Of a stretch of DNA of 64,000 bases, positions 35,913 through 45,853 are shown one piece after another (position 1 is the first letter of the stretch; every line of letters begins with the position of its first letter). The position numbers were made by a program, and so were the translations under genes. Source of the DNA: Blautia wexlerae DSM 19850. Lineage in GTDB: Bacteria > Bacillota > Clostridia > Lachnospirales > Lachnospiraceae. The notes below the pieces were generated by a model. The model saw only the letters and a list, made by a program, of their open reading frames with translations. It searched no databases and was not told the origin of the DNA. Location of the stretch: contig NZ_CP102267.1 of the NCBI RefSeq assembly GCF_025148125.1, positions 2,304,501 through 2,368,500 on the forward strand. Direction: 5' to 3'.

Positions 35913-38495
35913 TCAGCACTTCCTTTCATATGGTGTTCCGGTCAGAGGAAGACTATACTGTCTTTCACCATTCCATCTGAAATATGCATCTGCAATTGCA
36001 GGTGCAGTTGGGATAGAGGTGATCTCACCGATTCCAATGGCACCACAGGCTACATTCAGTCCCGGTTTGTCAACAACGATGGCATCGATTTTCGGAATCT
36101 CATGAGAGCGGAACAGGCCAAGAGATCCATACTTGTCAATTGGTTTACAGTTCTCATCAATCGGATAATGCTCTCTCAGTGCAAATCCTATGGACATCAC
36201 TACGCCGCCCTCAATCTGACCTTCGCAGGACAGTGGATTGACTGCCTTGCCCACATCATGTGCAGCAACCATTTCCTCAATCTTACCTGTTTTTTTATCC
36301 AGGATACACATCTGCGTCGCATAGCCGTAGGCTACATGGGAAACAGGATTCGGCACATTTGCGCCAAGAGGATCTGTCTTTGCAAGATATTCCCCATAAT
36401 AAATTTTACCGATCACATCATCAATGGTCTTACCTGCATTGCGGTCCTCCATAACCTTATCGCAGGCTCTGCGGCAGGCTTCCCCTGTTACCAGAGTCTG
36501 TCTGGAGCCGGAAGTTGTACCTGAATCCGGTGCGAACCAGGTATTACTTCTCTCATATACAATATCTTCATGCTTCAGATCTGTATTGGTAACTACCATC
36601 TGTGTCAGGACTGTACCAAGTCCCTGGCCGATACAGGAAGCACCGGAATAGATGTGCAGCTTTTTATCTTTCTCAAATACGAGTTTCACGCGGCCTGTAT
36701 CCGGGATACCGACACCGACACCGGCATTCTTCATGGCGCAGCCGATTCCCACCGGTTTTCCTTCTTCCAGAGCAGCATCATACTTCTTCTTTACAGCTTC
36801 CAGTGTCTCCACAAGACCTGTGGAATTATCTACGATCTGACCATTCGGAAGCGTCTCACCGGGACGGATCGCATTGCGGTAACGGATTTCCCATGGAGTG
36901 ATACCTACTTTGTCTGCCATCATATTCAGCAGGGTTTCTGTTGCAAAACAGGTCTGGGTTACACCAAACCCGCGAAACGCTCCGGCAGGCGGATTGTTGG
37001 TATAATAAGCAGTTCCTTCAATCTCGAAATTCTCATAATGATAGGGACCTGCCGCATGAGTACATGCACGTTCCAGCACAGGACCGCCAAGTGAGGCAAA
37101 TGCACCTGTATCTGATGCTACTTTCGCTTTTACCCCCATGATATTGCCGTTCTCATCGCAGCCCATGGTCATATCCATATAAAACGGATGACGCTTCGGA
37201 TGAACCAGCAGGGATTCTGCTCTGGTCAGTTTCATCTTCACCGGTTTCTTAGTAGCATAAGTGAGCAGCGCAGCCAGATGCTGTACTGTCATATCTTCCT
37301 TTCCGCCGAATCCGCCGCCTACAAGTGCATTCTGTACCTTTACTCTGTCCGTTCCAAGTAACAGGGAACACTCATGTAATGTCTGGTGTGCAGACTGATC
37401 TGTGGAATATACGAAAATATCTCCGTCCTCATCATACAAAGCCACTGCGCACTCAGGCTCAAGAAATGCATGTTCTGTCCATGGGGTTTCAAAATGATGA
37501 CTGATCACATATTTGGAATTACGGATTGCTTCATCTGCATTTCCTCTGCTGATATGTTTATGTGCACAGATATTATTTTCTTCTTCATCAAATACCTTCG
37601 GTGCATCCTCTGCCGCTGCTTCCTCAATTGTACGAATATGAGGCAGCACTTCATATTTTACTTTGATCAGTTTCTTAGCTTTCTCAGCTGTTTCTCTGTC
37701 TTTTGCAGCAATAACGGCAATGGCATCTCCAAGATAATGTGTCAGACCCCCTACAGGTATCAGTGAATACTGATCATGTTTCAGATGTCCGATCTTATTC
37801 TCTCCCGGAATGTCCTCTGCTGTTAATACCGCTTCTACCCCGAAAAGTGCCTTTGCTGCTGCTGTATCGATCTCAAGTACACGTGCACGTGGATATTTAC
37901 TTCTGAGTGCCACCCCATACAGCATTCCGTCAAAGTAAAAATCATCCGGATATTTGCCGGTTCCCAGTACTTTCTCCTCCACATCCACTCTGGATACTCT
38001 GTGTCCTATATTCCAGTCCGGATCCAGATCATCCGGGATCACACCCGTCTTTAAAACTTTCGCAGCCAGCCTTACTGCATCCATAATTTTTACATAGCCC
38101 GTGCAGCGGCAATAGTTATTGCGCAGTGCATATTTAATCTCATCATCTGTGGGCTCTTTGTTCACGTCCAGAAGAGCCTTTGTACACATTACCATACCCG
38201 GAATACAGAATCCACACTGAACAGCACCTGCTTTTCCATAAGCGTAGGTATAGACTTCCCTCTCCCATTCAGTCAGTCCTTCTACTGTGATCACTGTCCT
38301 GCCATCCAGTAAATCTGTGTCCGGCACACATGCCTTGCATGTTTTTCCGTCAATTATAACTGTACAGGCTCCGCAGGCTCCTTCACTGCAGCCGTCCTTC
38401 ACTGAAGTCAGATGAAGTTCATCCCTCAAAAAGCGCAGTAGTTTCTGATTTCCGGTCGGTTCGACTTTTTGTCCATTGACTGTAAATACTGCCAT
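35913..38495 (-). CDS. xdh: Selenium-dependent xanthine dehydrogenase
   Basis: An 860-residue single-chain Mo hydroxylase. Residues 1-155 hold two [2Fe-2S] sites (CSEGACGACT..C and QCGFCIPG..NYCRCTG) fused to a molybdenum domain. Molybdopterin motifs are GGFGGKEDMT and GAFRGFGVTQ; the base Glu lies in GAIGIGEITSIPTAPA, where xdhA has GEPP. There is no FAD domain. The family uses a non-selenocysteine labile selenium made with YqeB/YqeC. It probably acts on a purine different from the XdhABC substrate. Confidence 0.93.
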   Translation of the reverse strand: MAVFTVNGQKVEPTGNQKLLRFLRDELHLTSVKDGCSEGACGACTVIIDGKTCKACVPDTDLLDGRTVITVEGLTEWEREVYTYAYGKAGAVQCGFCIPGMVMCTKALLDVNKEPTDDEIKYALRNNYCRCTGYVKIMDAVRLAAKVLKTGVIPDDLDPDWNIGHRVSRVDVEEKVLGTGKYPDDFYFDGMLYGVALRSKYPRARVLEIDTAAAKALFGVEAVLTAEDIPGENKIGHLKHDQYSLIPVGGLTHYLGDAIAVIAAKDRETAEKAKKLIKVKYEVLPHIRTIEEAAAEDAPKVFDEEENNICAHKHISRGNADEAIRNSKYVISHHFETPWTEHAFLEPECAVALYDEDGDIFVYSTDQSAHQTLHECSLLLGTDRVKVQNALVGGGFGGKEDMTVQHLAALLTYATKKPVKMKLTRAESLLVHPKRHPFYMDMTMGCDENGNIMGVKAKVASDTGAFASLGGPVLERACTHAAGPYHYENFEIEGTAYYTNNPPAGAFRGFGVTQTCFATETLLNMMADKVGITPWEIRYRNAIRPGETLPNGQIVDNSTGLVETLEAVKKKYDAALEEGKPVGIGCAMKNAGVGVGIPDTGRVKLVFEKDKKLHIYSGASCIGQGLGTVLTQMVVTNTDLKHEDIVYERSNTWFAPDSGTTSGSRQTLVTGEACRRACDKVMEDRNAGKTIDDVIGKIYYGEYLAKTDPLGANVPNPVSHVAYGYATQMCILDKKTGKIEEMVAAHDVGKAVNPLSCEGQIEGGVVMSIGFALREHYPIDENCKPIDKYGSLGLFRSHEIPKIDAIVVDKPGLNVACGAIGIGEITSIPTAPAIADAYFRWNGERQYSLPLTGTPYERKC

Positions 38496-38583
38496 ATCGG
38501 ACTCTCCTTTCTTTTTCGCACGTCTGCCAATTAGGGCAGTCAGCCAGAGTTTACCTCTTTCTGTTTTTTATCTGCCTGTGATA

Positions 38584-38674
38584 CCGCATGAATTTATTAC
38601 AAAAGTAACATGCGGCCGCGATTCAGCCTGATATGCAACGCTGTCCACAGCCTTTTTTTGCTGTGGACAGCGTT
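38584..38674. other. Two hairpins in the ygfK-xdh gap
   Basis: CCGCATG..CATGCGG (38584-38615) and a perfect 15 bp stem AACGCTGTCCACAGC / GCTGTGGACAGCGTT (38637-38674). The larger one has a T-rich loop on the plus strand but no T-run after it on the minus strand, so it may pause or process the ygfK-xdh message rather than end it. No gene lies in this 258-base gap. Confidence 0.6.
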
Positions 38675-38753
38675 AAATATTTCTTTATAAGTTATCTGAT
38701 ATTACAAAATTAAATTTTTTTCCAGCTCTTGATTCCTGTTGTCACTATGATTA

Positions 38754-41753
38754 TTATTTCATGATCAGATAGCTGTAATCATCGATCACTGCACAGATCA
38801 GTCTGCGAAGACCTTCGTACAACTTATCATTTGCATCATCTGCCTTGCAGTCGGAAATCCGACCAAGGAGACGAACCTTGCACTCTTTTGTCTCCGGATT
38901 GATCACTGCAAATCCATCATTTGTGCTGTCTGCCATATCTGCCTCAGAAGCAAATAATGTGAATTTATCCTTGTACGGTGCACTTGCATATGGACAGAAG
39001 CTCTTGCAGTTGCCGCATTCGTTACACATATAATCTACATGGATCACCTGATTCATTGCCATTCCCGGAACTTTGATGGAGATGTTTGCTCTGTTTGGAC
39101 ATACATCTACACAATTCTCACAGACTTTATTACAGGTCAGACAGCGCTCACTTTCGTTCGCAGCGTCCTTGCTTTCTTTGAGTATTGCTTTTTTGGAGTA
39201 ACAGTCTTTTTCTGTTCCCGGTACAGGCTGTCCTTTTACAATATCATGTCCAAGGATTGCTTTTGCAGCAACCTGTGCGTCGCGGATCGCTTCTACGATC
39301 GTAGCAGCTCCCCTTGCACCGTCACCGACAACGTAAACGCCTTCTGCACTTGTCTCCATTGTCTTATCATTGATGCGGGCTTTTCCACGCTCATTGACCG
39401 CAATACCATTTGCTTCATAGAACTCAGTCGGAACTTTCTCGCCAACTGCAACAATCACTGTATCAGCCAAAACTTCTTCTGTTTCGCCCGTTTCTGTTAC
39501 ACCTGCACGTCCGGAAGCATCCATGCTGCCAAGTTCCATCTTCTTACAGAGCAGTTTGCCGTTTTCCAGAGATACAGGAGAAAGAAGTTCTTTGAACTCT
39601 ACGCCCTCTTCCAGTACTTCTAGTAACTCATCTTCTGCTGCTGGCATATAGCGTTTGGTTCTTCTGTATACCAGGTAAACATGTTCTACACCTTCTGTAC
39701 GTTTCGCAGCTCTTGCAGTATCCATGGCAGTGTTACCGCCACCGATCACAACTACGTTTTTACCCAGCGCAACCTTACCGTCAGTTGCTTTGAAATCTCT
39801 TAAGAATTTCAGAGCGTTGATGGTTTCACCCTTTTCAAGCTTCAGAGTACCCGGTTTATTTGCACCTGTTGCAACGATCACTGCGTCATAACCCTGTGCT
39901 TTTAATTCCTGTACAGATTTCACTTCTGTACCTGTTTTGATCTCCACACCCATCTTCTGGATGAAGGAAACATCTTTATCGATTGCATCATCAGAGATAC
40001 GGAATCCCGGGATCACATAACGGATCACGCCGCCGGCTTTCTCTTCTTTCTCAAATACTGTTACAGAAGCACCTGCTCTTGCAAGGAAGTATGCAGAAGC
40101 AATACCTGCAGGACCTGCACCTACAACAGCTACTTTCTTACCGTCTGCTGTGCCTGCTTTGATCTCACCGATCACTGTATCATATCCGTTTTGTGCTGCG
40201 ATGAGCTTAGTGTTGCGGATATTTACAGGTTCTTCATAGAAGTTACGTGTACATTTGTACATACAGTTGTGCGCACAGAGAGTACCTGTGATAAATGGAA
40301 GTGCATTTTTCTCAAGGATAACTCTTAATGCCTGTACATAATCGCCTTCTCCTGCCAGCTTCACATAGGTTGTGATATCCTGGTGGATCGGACATCCTTC
40401 TTCGCATGGAGCAAAGAAACAGTCAAGGAGCGGAACCTCTGAATCTGTTTTTCTCTTAGGAAGCGGTTTGATGCTCTTTACATGGTGAGCATCTTTTTTC
40501 GCATCCTCGGCCAACTGCTCAAGTGCAGCTACATCAATACCTTTCCATTCTTTTACACCGTCAGCCATTACTTTCTCTGCCATCTGGGTAAATCTCTGAT
40601 ATCCGCCCGGCTTCAGAAGTGTAGTTGCCACTGTTACAGGCCATACACCACATCCGACGATACGGTCGATATTATAGTAATCAGCACCGCCTGAATAAGC
40701 GATACGGAGTTTTCCGTCAAATTCCCGGGAAAGTCTGGCTGCAAGAGAAATAGATAACGGGAAAAGAGATTTTCCGGACATATACATTTCTTCGCTTGGA
40801 AGTTCATTTCTTGTAACATCTACAGGGAATGTATTGGTGATCTTCACACCAAATGCAAGGTTCAGTTCATCTGCAAGTGCCTGCAGTCTCTTAAACATCG
40901 GGATCGCATCTTCATACTGTAAGTCATCTTTGAAATGGAAATCACCGAATACCATATAATCATATCCCATGTCATCCATGGTCTTTCTGGCAAATTCATA
41001 TCCCAGAAGAGTCGGGTTACATTTGATAAATGTGTTCAGGTGTTTCTCTTTAAACAGATGATTTGCAATGCTCTCAATCTCGTTTGGAGGACATCCATGG
41101 AGAGTAGAGATTGTTGCGGAATTACAGATATCAGACGGAATCGCCTCAATATCCTCTTTTGTAACTTTTTCAAATTTATCTACATTGTCCAATAACCACT
41201 GTTTACATTCTTTAAAGATTTCTGTATCTTTTGCTTCCATCATACTGTCAATGAAAGTATTAACCTTTGGCTCTTTGATCCCTGCAAGATCATATCCAAC
41301 GGAAATATTGAACTGGAATCCGTCCTGTGCACCCAGATCAAATTCTTTGGCGATCACATGCAGGATAAACCATGCTTTAATATATTCTCCCATTGCCTGA
41401 GGAACATAAAGCTCTGTAGACCATTCACAGTTATATCCTTCATCATCTGCAAGGATACATGGTCTGTTGATACAGGCTGCAAGCTCTGCACCGTCCATCT
41501 TCTGAACTGTTTTCAGCTCAAAGAAACGTGCGCCTGCATAGTAAGAAGCAACAATATTCTGTGTTAACTGTGTATGCGGTCCTGCAGCAGGTCCGATCGG
41601 TGTTTCCAGATTTCTCTCAAATATATTCAGCTTCCTGTCAGTTTCCGCTGCATAAGCTCTGTGCTGTCCGAAAACTGTTCCTTTTGTTTTCTTTTCTTCT
41701 AATACCCAGTTCATTAACTGTTCAAAGGGCATACAGGTCATGACTTCACTCAT
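38754..41753 (-). CDS. ygfK: YgfK, putative selenate reductase-type oxidoreductase
   Basis: A 999-residue multidomain oxidoreductase. The first ~430 residues are a dihydroorotate/dihydropyrimidine dehydrogenase-like barrel (STLHGCPPNEIE). Then comes a GltD-like Fe-S segment (CEEGCPIHQDITTYV) and FAD/NAD(P) domains (VAVVGAGPAGIASAYFLARA and VVIGGGNTAMDTA). Near the end are cysteine clusters CNKVCENCVDVCPNR and CNECGNCKSFCPY. The start is the ATG eight bases after GGAGG. The selenate label is historical; in the urate gene set a reductive step on a purine or ring product is more likely. Confidence 0.93.
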   Translation of the reverse strand: MSEVMTCMPFEQLMNWVLEEKKTKGTVFGQHRAYAAETDRKLNIFERNLETPIGPAAGPHTQLTQNIVASYYAGARFFELKTVQKMDGAELAACINRPCILADDEGYNCEWSTELYVPQAMGEYIKAWFILHVIAKEFDLGAQDGFQFNISVGYDLAGIKEPKVNTFIDSMMEAKDTEIFKECKQWLLDNVDKFEKVTKEDIEAIPSDICNSATISTLHGCPPNEIESIANHLFKEKHLNTFIKCNPTLLGYEFARKTMDDMGYDYMVFGDFHFKDDLQYEDAIPMFKRLQALADELNLAFGVKITNTFPVDVTRNELPSEEMYMSGKSLFPLSISLAARLSREFDGKLRIAYSGGADYYNIDRIVGCGVWPVTVATTLLKPGGYQRFTQMAEKVMADGVKEWKGIDVAALEQLAEDAKKDAHHVKSIKPLPKRKTDSEVPLLDCFFAPCEEGCPIHQDITTYVKLAGEGDYVQALRVILEKNALPFITGTLCAHNCMYKCTRNFYEEPVNIRNTKLIAAQNGYDTVIGEIKAGTADGKKVAVVGAGPAGIASAYFLARAGASVTVFEKEEKAGGVIRYVIPGFRISDDAIDKDVSFIQKMGVEIKTGTEVKSVQELKAQGYDAVIVATGANKPGTLKLEKGETINALKFLRDFKATDGKVALGKNVVVIGGGNTAMDTARAAKRTEGVEHVYLVYRRTKRYMPAAEDELLEVLEEGVEFKELLSPVSLENGKLLCKKMELGSMDASGRAGVTETGETEEVLADTVIVAVGEKVPTEFYEANGIAVNERGKARINDKTMETSAEGVYVVGDGARGAATIVEAIRDAQVAAKAILGHDIVKGQPVPGTEKDCYSKKAILKESKDAANESERCLTCNKVCENCVDVCPNRANISIKVPGMAMNQVIHVDYMCNECGNCKSFCPYASAPYKDKFTLFASEADMADSTNDGFAVINPETKECKVRLLGRISDCKADDANDKLYEGLRRLICAVIDDYSYLIMK

Positions 41754-41866
41754 AATCCGATCCTCCATTATTTCATACGGTATGGCTTCTCTCCATCCGT
41801 TCTATATTTTGTTTACATTTATTTTTGCCAGGCAGAAAACTTATCTTCTTTACAATTCTTTACAGA

Positions 41867-43198
41867 TTAACCATTAATATCATCTGCAAGTTCTTTTGCA
41901 GCCTGACGGCAGTCTGCCATAACTTTTGCCTCGTCGCATACAAGGACTTCGCGGTCTTTCATCAGGACTTTACCGTTACATACAGTAGTCTGGACCATGC
42001 TTCCGTTTACACCGAACATCAGATGTCCGTTAATGTTGCTTTCATTCATTGGTGTCAGCGGATCATAATCGATCACGATCACGTCTGCTGCCGCACCCTC
42101 TTTCAGGACACCGAGCTGTTTCTTAAAGTATCTGTTTGCAATCTTTGCATTTCCTTCAAAAAGCATCTGTGGAACTTCTCCCCAGGCTGCGTTCGGGTCG
42201 CAGAGGCTGTGTTTGTGTAAAACATTTGCAACCTTCCAGGATTCCATCATATCATGAGTATATCCGTCTGTACCAAGACCTGTGAGGATTCCCTTCTGTA
42301 CCATTCTCATGGTCGGAGGACATCCACAGGCATTACCCATGTTAGATTCCGGGTTATGTACAACCATGGTATCTGTATCTTTGATCAGATCCATCTCATG
42401 TTCATTCACATAGATACAATGACCGAGCAAAGTCTTCGGTCCAAGGATGTTCCAGTCATGAAGACGGTCAACAATACGTTTGCCATGCTCTTTCAGACAC
42501 TGATGGAGATCGTAAATGCCTTCTGCTACATGGATGTGATATCCAACACCTTCCGGCTTCAGTTCATTGCAGAGAGCCATTGTCTCATCAGAGATTGTAA
42601 AGGATGCATGCATACCCATCATTCCGGCGATCATATCACTGTCGTCTGCAAGTGCATGCTTGATAAAATTCACGTTCTCCATTACAGATTCTCTGGATTT
42701 CTCCATTCCGTCACGGTCAGAAATCTCATAGCAGAGGCAGGTACGCACACCTAAATCCTTCGCAGCTTCCTCGATCGCATTGAGGGAACCTGTAATATGG
42801 CCAAAGCTTGCATGGTGGTCAAACACTGTGGTTACACCATTCTTGATAGAATCAATGTATGTAGCATATGCAGAAAGCTTTGTCTGCTCCAGTGTCAGAT
42901 GACGGTCAACTGTCCACCATAAGCCATCCAGAATATCCAGAAATCCCTGAGGATTATATCCGTTAATGCTTAAGCCTCTTGCAAAGGAGCTGTAGATATG
43001 CTCATGGGCATTAATAAATGCCGGCATGATAACCCCACCCTTCGCATCAACAAATTCAGCATCCGGATAAACTTTCTTTACCTCTTCAGTTACCCCCACC
43101 ATTACTATGGTGTTACCATCCATTGCTACAGCACCATTCTCCAGGAATGGGTTGGATGCGTCCTGTGTGATCATTCTTCCATTACCAATTACCAGCAT
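41867..43198 (-). CDS. ssnA: Putative aminohydrolase SsnA
   Basis: A 443-residue amidohydrolase of the SsnA family. The metal-binding NAHEHIYSSFARG lies near residue 60, HIHVAEG and LLGHCIYVNEHE follow, and GLGTDGYTHDMME supplies the last Asp. The fold is that of guanine and chlorohydrolase deaminases. AAAGGAGGAACTAT precedes the ATG. As first gene of the leftward arm it is likely co-transcribed with ygfK (113-base gap). Confidence 0.92.
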   Translation of the reverse strand: MLVIGNGRMITQDASNPFLENGAVAMDGNTIVMVGVTEEVKKVYPDAEFVDAKGGVIMPAFINAHEHIYSSFARGLSINGYNPQGFLDILDGLWWTVDRHLTLEQTKLSAYATYIDSIKNGVTTVFDHHASFGHITGSLNAIEEAAKDLGVRTCLCYEISDRDGMEKSRESVMENVNFIKHALADDSDMIAGMMGMHASFTISDETMALCNELKPEGVGYHIHVAEGIYDLHQCLKEHGKRIVDRLHDWNILGPKTLLGHCIYVNEHEMDLIKDTDTMVVHNPESNMGNACGCPPTMRMVQKGILTGLGTDGYTHDMMESWKVANVLHKHSLCDPNAAWGEVPQMLFEGNAKIANRYFKKQLGVLKEGAAADVIVIDYDPLTPMNESNINGHLMFGVNGSMVQTTVCNGKVLMKDREVLVCDEAKVMADCRQAAKELADDING

Positions 43199-43276
43199 AT
43201 AGTTCCTCCTTTTACTTGTTAAAAACTACCAATTCGCTACTGCTTTTTACCTTTTGTTTAGGAATTATGTACTAAT

Positions 43277-43305
43277 ACTGTAACATACTTCTCCGGATAA
43301 TGCAA
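43277..43305 (-). promoter_or_regulatory. Possible promoter of ssnA and the leftward purine arm
   Basis: TTGCAT, 17 bases, TACAGT on the minus strand, about 80 bases before ssnA. The match is moderate and no operator was recognised. Confidence 0.45.
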
Positions 43306-43375
43306 GTAGAATTTACAAAAACTTTTTGGTTTTTCAAATTTTTTTTAGGCTTTATACTATCTCCGGTGAACAGAT

Positions 43376-43428
43376 AAAAAAAGAACGGGGCAGTCATTGA
43401 TGACAATGAACAACCTCGTTCTTTTTTT
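43376..43428. terminator. Bidirectional terminator between cob operon side and ssnA
   Basis: AAAAAAAGAACG and CGTTCTTTTTTT pair, with an inner TCATTG-ATGA-CAATGA hairpin. It separates ssnA from cobC-side genes. Both lie on the minus strand, but cobC ends at 43506, upstream of this site, so it ends the cob transcript. Confidence 0.85.
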
Positions 43429-43505
43429 GATTTTCCTGTTTTCTGATGAAGCTGATTTTATGACAAATTTTCAGGTTTGTCAACAATTTTTGTAAGATAG
43501 GAGAG

Positions 43506-44105
43506 TTATCCTTCCATAATCGCAGAATTAACCCTGAGCTGTTTTCGTCCATTCTTCCAGAGATTCTCATCCAGCTCCACCTCATAGCCGCCGCCATTTC
43601 TCACATGCCACTCATAAAATGGTTTCTGTATATCTGCATACTCTTCCATGATATTCATGATCGTACCGCCATGGATGACAAGTGCCGCCTCTGCCACATG
43701 GCTGCGGATACATCCGGACACAACCCTGTCAAATCCTCTCAGGTTTCTGCTTTTAAACCCTTCCCTGCTTTCTCCTCCCGGAAAAGGCAGAGTACCGTTG
43801 CTGTCAATCCATTCCTGATAGTGCGGATTACCTTCCAGCTCTTTATAGTTCTTATTTTCAAATTCTCCGAAATCGCATTCTGCCAGTTCTTCAATAATAT
43901 GTACCGGCTCTCCCGGAAAAAGGATCTCTGCTGTCTGCACGCAGCGTTTCAGAGGACTTACATAAACCGCCTGAACCTTTGGATAATCCATCTTATGCAG
44001 AAACTCTGTTCCCTCCTGACATAACGGCTCATCCGTTGTGCCGATATATCTGGAAAGTTTATTCCCTTCTGTTTTTCCATGTCTGATCAGCCATAATTTA
44101 ATCAT
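43506..44105 (-). CDS. cobC: Histidine phosphatase, probable alpha-ribazole phosphatase
   Basis: A 199-residue member of the phosphoglycerate mutase-like family with the phospho-His motif LIRHGKTEGN at the N-terminus and the second active His in VIHGGTIMNI. The cob neighbours suggest that it removes phosphate from alpha-ribazole 5'-phosphate or from adenosylcobalamin 5'-phosphate. Without those neighbours the substrate would be open. It overlaps the CobU-like gene by eight bases. Confidence 0.8.
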   Translation of the reverse strand: MIKLWLIRHGKTEGNKLSRYIGTTDEPLCQEGTEFLHKMDYPKVQAVYVSPLKRCVQTAEILFPGEPVHIIEELAECDFGEFENKNYKELEGNPHYQEWIDSNGTLPFPGGESREGFKSRNLRGFDRVVSGCIRSHVAEAALVIHGGTIMNIMEEYADIQKPFYEWHVRNGGGYEVELDENLWKNGRKQLRVNSAIMEG

Positions 44106-44478
44106 CTTTGATCACCGTTCCAATCCCGCAGATCACGCGCGTCACCTTATGGCTGTATGCTGCCAGCTTCGTACATACACGCCCTACAGCCTCTCTGTAT
44201 TTTCTGTCAAAAGCATCCACAGGTACAACCCCGTACCCTACTTCCTGAGAGACAAGGACAATATCCGGATTCTTACAGATGATTTTTTCCGCAAGATCTG
44301 ACACATCCTTTCCATTCTCCAGTTCACTGCGGATATACTGCTGAAAACCAATCACACCCTGAGCATTCATCAGTTCCTCCTCTGTGACAGAACCGCCGTC
44401 ACTCCACCTTAACTGTGGATACTGTTTCCTGGCATATTCAGTCTTTCCCTGATATGCACCGCCGATTATCATTTCCAT
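44098..44478 (-). CDS. Short CobU-like P-loop protein
   Basis: A 126-residue protein with a CobU-type P-loop IIGGAYQGKTEYARKQYP and the later VLVSQEVGYGVVPVDAFDRKYRE, which matches the CobU segment that normally reads NEVG..VP. It is about 55 residues shorter than the full CobU encoded two genes away and lacks the usual guanylylation His region. It may be a cobinamide kinase-only or regulatory paralogue. GGAGAAGAGT precedes the ATG, so it looks like a real gene rather than a remnant. Confidence 0.7.
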   Translation of the reverse strand: MEMIIGGAYQGKTEYARKQYPQLRWSDGGSVTEEELMNAQGVIGFQQYIRSELENGKDVSDLAEKIICKNPDIVLVSQEVGYGVVPVDAFDRKYREAVGRVCTKLAAYSHKVTRVICGIGTVIKDD

Positions 44479-44488
44479 ACTCTTCTCC

Positions 44489-45265
44489 TCAAAAATTAGA
44501 AACCACCGCCAGGATCAATGCCATCCCAACTTCACAGATACAAAGAAAGAATCCCGAAATATCCCCGGTTGTCCCGCCAAAGTACTTCATCGCAATATGA
44601 TGATAATACCAGAAAATCAACAAAGCTCCCACAAAAGCCAGACTTCCCCATACAGGCCGGATCAAGATCATTCCCGCAGCCAGAAGCACCAGATAGACGA
44701 TCAGCACATTTCTCGAGAGCACATCTGAAGAATTTCTGGAAAACTCAGCAACTGTACCGTCTGCCTTTGCTTTCGGAAAGGTAATAACTCCGATTCCTGA
44801 CAGACATCTGGAAACCATAAATCCAAGGCTCAGAATTCCGATCGCCCTCATATTCTCTGCACTGTTAAACAACTGACTGTACGCGCCGTACCAGGCAATG
44901 AAATATACCGCCGCAGTAATAACGGCAAAAGCACCTGCATGGGAATCCTTAAGAATCTCCAGCCTTCTGCTTCTCTCCTGCCAGGAACTCAGGGCATCCG
45001 AAGTATCCAAAAGACCATCCACATGGATCCCGCCTGTCACAAATACAGGTACCAGCACCAACACTGCTGTCACGAATCCAGGCTGATACCCAAACCGAAG
45101 TCCCAGATACGCCACCAGCATAGTCAGCCCGCCGATCACAGTTCCGATAAACGGAAAAAAACAGAACATATACTTCATGTTTTCCTTTGTCCAGTCAGCG
45201 CGTGGCATGGGAATCTTAGAAAACATGGCAAATGCCACCTTAAAATTATTCCATAAAGATTTCAT
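44489..45265 (-). CDS. cobS: Adenosylcobinamide-GDP ribazoletransferase (cobalamin synthase)
   Basis: A 258-residue membrane enzyme joining adenosylcobinamide-GDP with alpha-ribazole (phosphate). The N-terminus AFAMFSKIPMPRADW, the conserved GGIHVDGLLDTSDALSS and RRLEILKDSHAGAFAV (metal-binding Asp/His) are all present, with about six membrane segments. AAAGAGGAATTGATCA precedes the ATG. Confidence 0.94.
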   Translation of the reverse strand: MKSLWNNFKVAFAMFSKIPMPRADWTKENMKYMFCFFPFIGTVIGGLTMLVAYLGLRFGYQPGFVTAVLVLVPVFVTGGIHVDGLLDTSDALSSWQERSRRLEILKDSHAGAFAVITAAVYFIAWYGAYSQLFNSAENMRAIGILSLGFMVSRCLSGIGVITFPKAKADGTVAEFSRNSSDVLSRNVLIVYLVLLAAGMILIRPVWGSLAFVGALLIFWYYHHIAMKYFGGTTGDISGFFLCICEVGMALILAVVSNF

Positions 45266-45310
45266 TGATCAATTCCTCTTTTTCATAGTATGGCAATCCT
45301 GTCAAATAGA

Positions 45311-45853
45311 TTATTTGCAAAGATTGCTGCAGGTATCTGTGGATTTGTGAAAGACTGGTATCCCATATATAACTTCCACCACTTCATCAGCTCTCTGCGC
45401 AGCAGCCTGATTGATTTTTCCCAGATATTCCAGATAAGAATCCATATCTCCATCAAACACAACCGCATCTGAAAAAATCTCATTTGTAACGATTACCACA
45501 TGAGCAGCCTGTTCCAGCAGATTCTCAATCCCTTTTGTAACTTCCGAAACTGTCCGGTCATGGGCTCCCTGCTCTTCAAACATTTCATTTGCCACCAGAT
45601 TCGACATACATTCCAGAAGCACCACACATCCGGCAGGCAGTTTCACATTTTTAAGCCCTGTATAGCACTCAACTGTCTCGAAACCTTTTCCTGCACGCAT
45701 CTTTTGGTGTCTCTCGATCCTTTTATGGCTCTCTTCATCAAAAGGGTGCATGGTCGCTATATAAATCCTCTGTGCATCTCCGAAAGAAAGCACCCTGTCT
45801 TCCGCAAAAGCGGATTTTCCGCTCCCGCTTCCCCCTGTCACAAGCGTCAGCAT
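45311..45853 (-). CDS. cobU: Adenosylcobinamide kinase/guanylyltransferase
   Basis: A 180-residue enzyme with P-loop VTGGSGSGKSAFAE and the RIERHQKMR segment with the guanylylated His, followed by VLLECMSNLVANEMF and VIVTNEIFSD. It phosphorylates adenosylcobinamide and adds GMP. The ATG overlaps the cobT stop as TAATG. Confidence 0.94.
   Translation of the reverse strand: MLTLVTGGSGSGKSAFAEDRVLSFGDAQRIYIATMHPFDEESHKRIERHQKMRAGKGFETVECYTGLKNVKLPAGCVVLLECMSNLVANEMFEEQGAHDRTVSEVTKGIENLLEQAAHVVIVTNEIFSDAVVFDGDMDSYLEYLGKINQAAAQRADEVVEVIYGIPVFHKSTDTCSNLCK

Noticed and set aside
36260..37141. Several short plus-strand frames across xdh
   Set aside because: All are antisense to xdh without ribosome sites or family motifs.
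43376..43428. Terminator of ssnA
   Set aside because: ssnA is transcribed leftward away from this site; the hairpin is upstream of ssnA and fits the end of the cob operon.
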